From positions 1 to 35,657 of the forward strand of contig USIX01000005.1 of assembly GCA_900554895.1 (NCBI GenBank): a DNA stretch of 35,657 nucleotides, given 5' to 3'. The translations under genes and the position numbers were made by a program. Below the pieces are notes generated by a model. The model saw only the letters and a program-made list of their open reading frames with translations, did not search any database and was not told the DNA's origin. This document shows, piece by piece, positions 22,636 to 28,142 of this stretch. The stretch comes from an uncultured Megamonas sp. (lineage in GTDB: Bacteria > Bacillota > Negativicutes > Selenomonadales > Selenomonadaceae). Every line of letters starts with the position of its first letter. Positions within the stretch are counted from its first letter, which is position 1.

Positions 22636-22802
22636 GTAATTTTCCGATGCAGAAGATGATAGATGATATGTTTGCATTTCTGCATAAAAATAATTTAGAA
22701 CCGAAAATAGGCGAAGTATTTTCCTTTGCAGATGTGAAAAAAGCCTGCATAATGCAGGATACGGGAAAAATCAGCGGAAAAATAATCATAAAGGTGGAAT
22801 AA
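22636..22802 (+). pseudogene. 3' stub of a zinc-binding/quinone oxidoreductase-like gene
   Basis: An open frame reads GNFPMQKMIDDMFAFL, then KNNLEPKIGEVFSFADVKKAC and GKISGKIIIKVE before TAA at 22800. The pattern (P-x-I-x-E-V-F-x-F-x-D-x-x-x-A ... G-K-x-x-G-K-I-x-I-x) is the C-terminus of medium-chain quinone reductase/alcohol dehydrogenase-like proteins. Only about 55 residues remain; the other 250 or so are absent on the far side of the IS element. Its stop overlaps the start of the next gene (TAATG), so it was the first gene of the operon below. Confidence 0.7.
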
Positions 22803-23422
22803 TGATGAATGCGGAAATTTGTCTGCAAAAATTGAAATTAATAAAAGTGCTGGCTTTTGCCACGGTGGATATGAATAACAATCCGCAAATCAGAAATATC
22901 AGTGCTATTCATTATGAAAAAAATGCGCTTTATTTTTTTACGGCGCGCGGTAAAAATTTCAGTCGTGAACTGCAAAACAACAGTCGTGTACAGATATTGG
23001 GATACTCAAAATTTAAGGAGATGATTAGATTATCCGGTCGTGCTGTACCGGTCGAAGCTGAAAAACAGCAGTATTATATGAATTTAATATTTGAGGAACA
23101 GCCGTATCTGCGCAATGTTTATCCTGATGATACGAAGAATATCGGTATTATTTACTGTATAAAAGATATGCAGATTGAATATTTTAATCTCGGTGTCAGA
23201 CAGATTTTTCGTGAAGTTTATACTGTTGGCAATATTGAATTCGAGCCGAAAGGATATTTTATCTCCGACAGCTGCATCGGCTGCGGCATTTGTCTTTCCG
23301 TCTGTCCGCAGCACTGCATACAGAAAGGAGAAATATACAAGATACAGCCACAGCACTGTCTGCACTGCGGTGCATGTTATGAAAGATGTCCTGTTAAGGC
23401 AGTGAAAAGATGGGGTGAGTGA
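22802..23422 (+). CDS. PPOX-type flavin-binding domain fused to a 2x[4Fe-4S] ferredoxin
   Basis: 206 aa. Residues 1-140 resemble the pyridoxamine 5'-phosphate oxidase-like FMN split barrel (VLAFATVDMNNNPQIRNISAIHYEKNALYFFTARG). Residues 155-203 are a bacterial ferredoxin with two clusters, CIGCGICLSVCP and CLHCGACYERCP. The fusion suggests that electrons pass between a flavin and iron-sulfur centres inside one polypeptide. AAGGTGGA serves as ribosome site; ATG 22802 overlaps the stop of the upstream stub, and ATG 22805 is an equal alternative. It overlaps the sirtuin reading frame region downstream, so the three genes are a translationally coupled operon. Substrate unknown. Confidence 0.87.
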   Translation: MMNAEICLQKLKLIKVLAFATVDMNNNPQIRNISAIHYEKNALYFFTARGKNFSRELQNNSRVQILGYSKFKEMIRLSGRAVPVEAEKQQYYMNLIFEEQPYLRNVYPDDTKNIGIIYCIKDMQIEYFNLGVRQIFREVYTVGNIEFEPKGYFISDSCIGCGICLSVCPQHCIQKGEIYKIQPQHCLHCGACYERCPVKAVKRWGE

Positions 23423-23423
23423 T

Positions 23424-24284
23424 TTGAAAAATGCGATAGAGCGGCTGAAAAAAGCAGTTGAAAAGTACAATACCGTTATTATCGGCGCCGGTGCCGGCTT
23501 ATCCGCTTCCGCCGGTTTTACGTATGACGGGGAGCGATTTAGAAAGCATTTCAGTGATTTTCAGCATAAATACGGTTTTAATGATATGTATACGGGCGGA
23601 TTTTTTCCCTATAAATCGAAAGAAGAATATTGGGCATACTGGAGCCGCTATATTTTTGTCAATCGCTATATGAAAGCGCCGAAACCTGTTTATGAGGATT
23701 TGTATGATTTAATAAAAGAAAAGGATTATTTCGTCATAACGACTAATGTGGACCATTGTTTTCAAAAAGCCGGATTTGATAAGAATCGTCTGTTTTATAC
23801 GCAGGGAGACTACGGCTTGTTTCAGTGCTCCGTGCCGTGTCATACAAAGACGTATGATAATAAAGAGACTGTTATGCAGATGATAAATCAGCAGAAAGAT
23901 ATGAAAATTACCAGTCGATTAATGCCGAAATGTCCCGTGTGCGGAGCGGATATGACGATGAACCTTCGTGCAGATGATAAATTTGTAGAAGATGAGGGCT
24001 GGCACAGAGCCTGCGGCAATTATCGGGATTTTCTTCTGCGCCATCGCAATATGCCGATTTTGTTTTTGGAGCTGGGGGTCGGTTATAATACGCCTGTCAT
24101 TATAAAATACCCGTTCTGGCAGATGACGGCGGAAAATACGCAGGCTGTCTATGTTTGCATTAATCTTGGCGGTGCAGAATGTCCGGAGCAGATAGAAAGC
24201 CGCTCTATCTGCATAAATGATGATATAGCCGATGTATTATCATTATTAGATTGCAAGGGAGGTCTTTATCATGACGCAGACTGA
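23424..24284 (+). CDS. Class M sirtuin (SirTM), protein ADP-ribosyltransferase-like
   Basis: About 286 aa. The NAD fold is visible as VIIGAGAGLSASAGF (GAGAG at residues 21-25) and TTNVDH (106-111). Where other sirtuins have a catalytic His, the segment YTQGDYG has Gln127, as in SirTMs, which ADP-ribosylate rather than deacylate. A Zn-binding CPVCGADM is kept. In Staphylococcus and Streptococcus, SirTM with a macrodomain partner modifies lipoylated GcvH-L; neither GcvH-L nor a lipoate ligase is encoded here. TTG 23424 is favoured because GGGGTGA lies 5 bp upstream; GTG 23415 is the in-frame alternative. The macrodomain gene overlaps its end by 14 bp. Confidence 0.85.
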   Translation: MKNAIERLKKAVEKYNTVIIGAGAGLSASAGFTYDGERFRKHFSDFQHKYGFNDMYTGGFFPYKSKEEYWAYWSRYIFVNRYMKAPKPVYEDLYDLIKEKDYFVITTNVDHCFQKAGFDKNRLFYTQGDYGLFQCSVPCHTKTYDNKETVMQMINQQKDMKITSRLMPKCPVCGADMTMNLRADDKFVEDEGWHRACGNYRDFLLRHRNMPILFLELGVGYNTPVIIKYPFWQMTAENTQAVYVCINLGGAECPEQIESRSICINDDIADVLSLLDCKGGLYHDAD

Positions 24285-25038
24285 ACGGCTGGACTTTATG
24301 ATACGGGAACTGATGCCGGAGGCAGATATTCCGCATTTATTTGAACAGAAATGGCATTTATTCCGCTCTCTGGTAAATATGAGACCGGCCGGTGCCATCA
24401 GTGAAGAATTTTTGCAGATACAGAATGATTTTTTGCAAAAAGAGATAAAGGAAAAGGGTATTACCGATGCAGATGATTTAGTACCGATGAAAAAGGAAAT
24501 TTATCTGTGGCGGGGCGATATAACAACTTTAAAGGCGGACGGTATCGTAAACGCCGCCAACAGCCAGATGACGGGCTGTTATTATCCCTGCCACGGCTGT
24601 ATAGATAATGCCATTCATACTTTTGCCGGTGTCCAGCTGCGTAATAAATGCGCTGAGATTATGGCGAAGCAGGGCTTTTCCGAACCGGTGGGAAGGGCGA
24701 AAATAACGCCGGCATACAATCTGCCGAGCCGTTATATTCTGCATACGGTGGGTCCTATTATCAGCGGAGAACCGACGCAGAAAGATTGTCAAAGTTTGCG
24801 TGCCTGTTACAATTCATGCCTGAAACTGGCAAATGAGAATAAACTGAAAAGTATCGCCTTTTGTTGCATTTCTACGGGCGAGTTTCATTTTCCGCACAGA
24901 TTGGCGGCAGAGATTGCAATAAAAAGTGTAGAGGATTTTCTGCAAAACGATACAACCGTTAAAAAAGTTATATTTAATGTATTTTCAGCTGAAGATGAAA
25001 AGATTTATCGGGAATTATTAAAAAACCCTAACAGTTAA
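24271..25038 (+). CDS. Zinc-containing macrodomain protein, ADP-ribosyl hydrolase
   Basis: 255 aa. After an N-terminal helical part, the macrodomain shows GDITTLKADGIVNAANSQ (ADP-ribose binding), then GCYYPCHGCIDNAIHTFAG, where Cys103, His108 and Cys110 match the zinc ligands of the SirTM-linked macrodomains, and ILHTVGPIISG and SIAFCCISTGEFHFP. By family it removes the ADP-ribose added by the sirtuin encoded just upstream, so the pair forms a reversible switch. GGAGG is 8 bp before the ATG, which lies 14 bp inside the sirtuin gene. It is the last gene before a terminator. Confidence 0.9.
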   Translation: MTQTERLDFMIRELMPEADIPHLFEQKWHLFRSLVNMRPAGAISEEFLQIQNDFLQKEIKEKGITDADDLVPMKKEIYLWRGDITTLKADGIVNAANSQMTGCYYPCHGCIDNAIHTFAGVQLRNKCAEIMAKQGFSEPVGRAKITPAYNLPSRYILHTVGPIISGEPTQKDCQSLRACYNSCLKLANENKLKSIAFCCISTGEFHFPHRLAAEIAIKSVEDFLQNDTTVKKVIFNVFSAEDEKIYRELLKNPNS

Positions 25039-25057
25039 TTTGCTGTTGGGGTTTTTG
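25020..25057. terminator. Terminator after the macrodomain gene
   Basis: AAAAACCCTAACAG pairs with CTGTTGGGGTTTTT (25021-25056); the convergent monooxygenase gene ends just beyond it. Confidence 0.88.
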
Positions 25058-25061
25058 TTTA

Positions 25062-25784
25062 TCACGGCTTAGCGGAAAGTGTTATATTCGTCGGCAGGTA
25101 TTCAATATGGATTTTATCGTTAATCATGTATTTTGTGAGCAGTTCATATTGTGCATATTCCGGAGAGTTTATAAAATTTTTATATGTGTTTTCGTCTTTA
25201 TAGACTTCAAGGATATGGAAAATATGGGGATTTTCTTTTTCGCTTGTTATCATCAGTGCCAATATATCGGGATTTTTCTGCATGGAGATATTTACAAGTG
25301 TCCTCAAATCATTTTTAAAATCGTCAAGTGCTTCGGGGCGGATTTCGATTTTCGTCGTTATAATATAATCTCCCGTACCTTTTTCCTGACTTTCCATAAT
25401 GACGGGGTCCACTTCCATTATGCGCAGTTCTTCAAGTATTGTGGCTCTGGCAACCTGATACTGTTTGAAGCCTTCACTGGAGCGGTGTATCTGATAAGCA
25501 GCTTCATCTTTGTAGATTTCCAAAAGACGCTGGATGTTGGGATTGTTCTTATCAATACCGCCGTAAATGATATAAGTGCCTTCTTCTTTGGCGGAGTACG
25601 GAGCAACGTATTGTGCCGCCATATTCTGCATATTTTTCATTTCTCCGTCAGTGGAACGTAAGATTGCCCAGTGAATAAGCGGTGCGCTGCCGTCAGGATT
25701 TTCGATTGTTTTGGCATCAGCCTGAAGCGGTGAAAGACAGAGCAGTATGCCGGCTGTAATGCCTGCCAGTTTTTTTAAGTTCAT
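25062..25784 (-). CDS. Secreted two-domain antibiotic-biosynthesis-monooxygenase-like protein
   Basis: 240 aa. A Sec signal (MNLKKLAGITAGILLCLSPLQADA) exports it. Two ferredoxin-like ABM repeats follow, each with an edge strand and a final LEVYKDE or LEIYKDE plus H/N-x-x-S-x-x-x-x-Q/Y pattern: residues about 36-118 (IYGGIDKN, LLEIYKDEAAYQIHRSSEGFKQY) and 142-230 (IFHILEVYKDENTYKNFINSPEYAQY). Such proteins are cofactor-free quinol monooxygenase-like or haem-binding by relatives; export is unusual for that role. GGAG lies 9 bp upstream. Its control region carries the large 18-bp inverted repeat at 25853. Confidence 0.75.
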   Translation of the reverse strand: MNLKKLAGITAGILLCLSPLQADAKTIENPDGSAPLIHWAILRSTDGEMKNMQNMAAQYVAPYSAKEEGTYIIYGGIDKNNPNIQRLLEIYKDEAAYQIHRSSEGFKQYQVARATILEELRIMEVDPVIMESQEKGTGDYIITTKIEIRPEALDDFKNDLRTLVNISMQKNPDILALMITSEKENPHIFHILEVYKDENTYKNFINSPEYAQYELLTKYMINDKIHIEYLPTNITLSAKP

Positions 25785-25843
25785 GAGTAAAACTCCTTTA
25801 TATTTATATTTTTTACCTGTGGTGTCAGTAGAAATATCTAACC

Positions 25844-25945
25844 TATATCAGCAGTACAATACTTTATATTTAGTGAGATTAAGTTATAATTAGAACGAAT
25901 ATAAAGTATTGTACTATTTAGAAAACCAACTAGCATAACAGGTAT
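25844..25945. promoter_or_regulatory. Control region with a perfect 18-bp inverted repeat
   Basis: AGTACAATACTTTATATT (25853-25870) and AATATAAAGTATTGTACT (25898-25915) with a 27-bp spacer. The spacer and right flank (ACTAGCATAACAGGTAT, 25929-25945) match the SDR/LysR control region at 14844-14940, and TATATCAGCAGTACAAT (25844-25860) matches 14894-14910 (inverted) and 27848-27864. It lies between the divergent monooxygenase and aldo/keto reductase genes; most of the 320-bp gap is this element plus the promoter at 26044. Confidence 0.75.
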
Positions 25946-26043
25946 TTTTTATGTATATATTCAGTATAAATTTTAAATTGATTGTCTGTCTAATACTTAC
26001 AATATATTTTTAAAAATGCTCATAAAGTATTTTTAGAAATATA

Positions 26044-26074
26044 TTGACTTGTAGTTTACTCAAAAAGATATAAT
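26044..26074 (+). promoter_or_regulatory. MerR-type promoter of the 4Fe-4S aldo/keto reductase
   Basis: TTGACT (26044-26049), 19 bp, perfect TATAAT (26069-26074). Spacer dyad TTGTAGT/ACTCAA. Confidence 0.75.
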
Positions 26075-26105
26075 TAAATCAATATTTATATTGGAGGAAA
26101 TTCTT

Positions 26106-27209
26106 ATGGAATATCGTGAACTTCCGCACGGCGGAGAAAAGATAAGCGTTTTAGGTCTTGGTATGGGTTATATTTCTGGTACGACAGAAGAAATAGCCAA
26201 TATCATAAAAACAGCTATAGCAGGCGGAATAAACTATTTTGATTTGGCAGCGGCGGAACGTGCTCCGTATGCAGGATATGCGCAGGCTTTTGCAGGACAG
26301 CGTGACAAAGTTTATACGTAGATGCATTTCGGTGCGACGTATGAAAGCGGAAAATACGGCTGGACGAGAGATTTGGAGACGATAAAACGGACTTTTGAAT
26401 GGGAACTGGATTTATTCAAAACGGATTATACTGATATGGGATTTATTCACTGTACCGATGATATGGACGATTTGCAGACAATAAAGCAAAATGGTATCTG
26501 GGATTATATGAAAGAGCTTAAAGCAGAAGGTAAAATCCGTCATCTCGGTTTTTCATCGCATAATCCTGAAGTTGCGCGTCGTCTTCTGGATACAGGCATG
26601 ATGGATATGTGCATGTTCAGTATTAATCCGGCATATGATTATGAAAAAGGCGATGAATACGGTATCGGCGAAGTACAGGAGCGTGCACGGCTTTATCGCG
26701 ACTGTGAGCGTATGGGTGTCGGCATTTCCGTTATGAAGCCGTTTGGCGGCGGACAGCTTCTTGATGCCAAGTTATCACCGTTTAAACAGGCTTTGACGAA
26801 AAATCAGTGCATACAGTACGCGCTGGACAGACCGGCTGTAATGACGGTACTGCCGGGTATACGCAGTATGCAGGATTTACAGGAAATTTTATCATTTGTG
26901 AATGCAACGGCAAAGGAGAAGGATTATTCCGTTATCGGTAATTTTACGCCGCAGAAAGCATACGGTACATGTGTTTACTGCAATCACTGTCAGCCGTGTC
27001 CGGCAGGGCTCAATATCGGATTAATCAATAAATACTACGACTTGGCAAAAGCAGGCGACATGATGGCAGTCGGCCATTATGAAAAATTAAATCTTCATGC
27101 CGACGACTGTTTAAAATGCGGTCATTGTGAAGCCAGATGTCCTTTCCATGTAAAACAGAAAGCACGCATGGAGGAAATAGCGGCATATTTTAAACAGTAT
27201 GAAAAATAA
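26106..27209 (+). pseudogene. Aldo/keto reductase with C-terminal 4Fe-4S domain, in-frame TAG
   Basis: The frame is one gene interrupted by TAG at 26319-26321 (DKVYT-stop-MHFGATYES). Homologues of this type would be expected to read straight through here, and a single C-to-T change of CAG (Gln) would give the TAG. The start ATG at 26106 has GGAGG 8 bp upstream. The AKR part has FDLAAAERAPY and GFSSHNPEVARRL; the C-terminal part has CVYCNHCQPCP and CLKCGHCEARCPF for ferredoxin-type clusters. An in-frame ATG follows the stop, without a ribosome site, so a 295-aa product is unlikely. The promoter is intact and strong, which suggests a recent lesion, or readthrough or a sequencing error. Confidence 0.85.
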
Positions 27210-27213
27210 CCTG

Positions 27214-27244
27214 TTGACATGGAGCCGACTCGAATTTTTATAAT
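27214..27244 (+). promoter_or_regulatory. MerR-type promoter of the cupin gene
   Basis: TTGACA (27214-27219), 19 bp, perfect TATAAT (27239-27244). The spacer contains GGAG-CCG-ACTC, close to the GGAGT/ACTCC core of MerR-family sites. It begins 4 bp after the upstream stop codon. Confidence 0.78.
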
Positions 27245-27282
27245 GACTGTAATCCTATAATAAAATGAAAGAAGGCGATTTT

Positions 27283-27771
27283 ATGTACAAAAAATTATTA
27301 GTAGCTGGTGCATTGGCTATCTCTACCTGTTTAGCGGGTGCAACAGGTTTTGCGGCGGAAACACCGCATCAGACTATCACTCATAACGGAGAACAGGCGG
27401 CAGTCAAAGGTTCGACGACAATCTTCAACGGCAATGTAATCATTGAACCGCTGTTCAATAATATTGACGACAGAGCTATCGGCGGAGCTTACGTAACATT
27501 TGAACCGGGCACGCATTCTTCGTGGCATACACATCCAAAAGGACAGATGCTCATAGTTACGGAAGGTCAGGGACTTACACAGGAATGGGGACAACCTATT
27601 CAGGTAATCAATCCAGGCGATGTCATCTGGTGCCCGCCGGGAGTAAAACACTGGCACGGTGCCGGCTATAATACAAAGATGACGCATATCTCACTTTGCG
27701 AAGCAGTTGACGGCACGAACGTAAACTGGCTCGAACAGGTATCCGACGAACAGTATCATGGAAAAGCATAG
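27283..27771 (+). CDS. Secreted cupin-domain protein
   Basis: 162 aa with a Sec signal peptide (MYKKLLVAGALAISTCLAGATGFAA). The single cupin barrel has motif 1 WHTHPKGQMLIVTEGQG (two His and the Glu as metal ligands) and motif 2 PGDVIWCPPGVKHWHG (the fourth ligand His). It resembles the carboxymuconolactone-linked and quercetinase-like cupins often found beside aldo/keto reductases in anaerobes, so it could be a periplasmic dioxygenase or isomerase; the substrate is unknown. The ATG at 27283 is 8 bp after AAGAAGG; the frame is open to 27265. Its promoter is MerR-type, like that of the gene upstream. Confidence 0.87.
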   Translation: MYKKLLVAGALAISTCLAGATGFAAETPHQTITHNGEQAAVKGSTTIFNGNVIIEPLFNNIDDRAIGGAYVTFEPGTHSSWHTHPKGQMLIVTEGQGLTQEWGQPIQVINPGDVIWCPPGVKHWHGAGYNTKMTHISLCEAVDGTNVNWLEQVSDEQYHGKA

Positions 27772-27778
27772 AAATAAT

Positions 27779-27809
27779 AAAAAGCTTAGTATTATACTAA
27801 GCTTTTTTG
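27779..27809. terminator. Terminator after the cupin gene
   Basis: Perfect 12-bp stem AAAAGCTTAGTA/TACTAAGCTTTT with a 3-nt loop and U tract (27780-27808). Confidence 0.92.
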
Positions 27810-27810
27810 T

Positions 27811-28142
27811 TTTTACACGACGTATTAGAGATTAAATATATTCAATCTGTATCAGCAATATAATTGAATATTATCGTGTAAAATAATAATGAATTTTTGT
27901 CTGTTATAAAAAAACAATAATATATTTAAAATCATTATAAGAATAACATAAAACTATAGATTTAAGCTTAATGTTACAATAAATTTTTCATTTAGTAATG
28001 ATTTACAAATTAATATGTGTTATAATGATGATATATTTATAATATAAACAAAAAGTATAAATGTCTAATACGGGGGGTTATACCTCGCCTCGATGCCTCC
28101 TCGTTTAGAAATAAATTTTATTTTTACACTGGAGGTTTTTTT
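27811..28142. other. Long AT-rich leader region of the autotransporter
   Basis: No gene is seen in these 330 bp. It contains two nested perfect inverted repeats: TTTTACACGA (27811-27820) with TCGTGTAAAA (27874-27883), and inside them ATATTCAAT (27838-27846) with ATTGAATAT (27863-27871). TGTATCAGCAATATAAT (27848-27864) is a third copy of the motif at 14894 and 25844. TATAAT at 28021 is a likely -10. A GC-rich block (28071-28103) contains CCTCC (28096-28100), complementary to the GGAGG ribosome site at 28131-28135. Confidence 0.55.

Noticed and set aside
25853..25915. Invertible (phase-variable) promoter between the 18-bp inverted repeats
   Set aside because: The segment between the arms is only 27 bp, too short for known invertases, and no recombinase gene is nearby; the orientation difference with 8723-8772 rests on weak alignment.
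26319..26321. UAG decoded as pyrrolysine
   Set aside because: No pyl genes are visible, no known pyrrolysine enzyme family is involved, and Gln is the natural residue here by a single C-to-T change.
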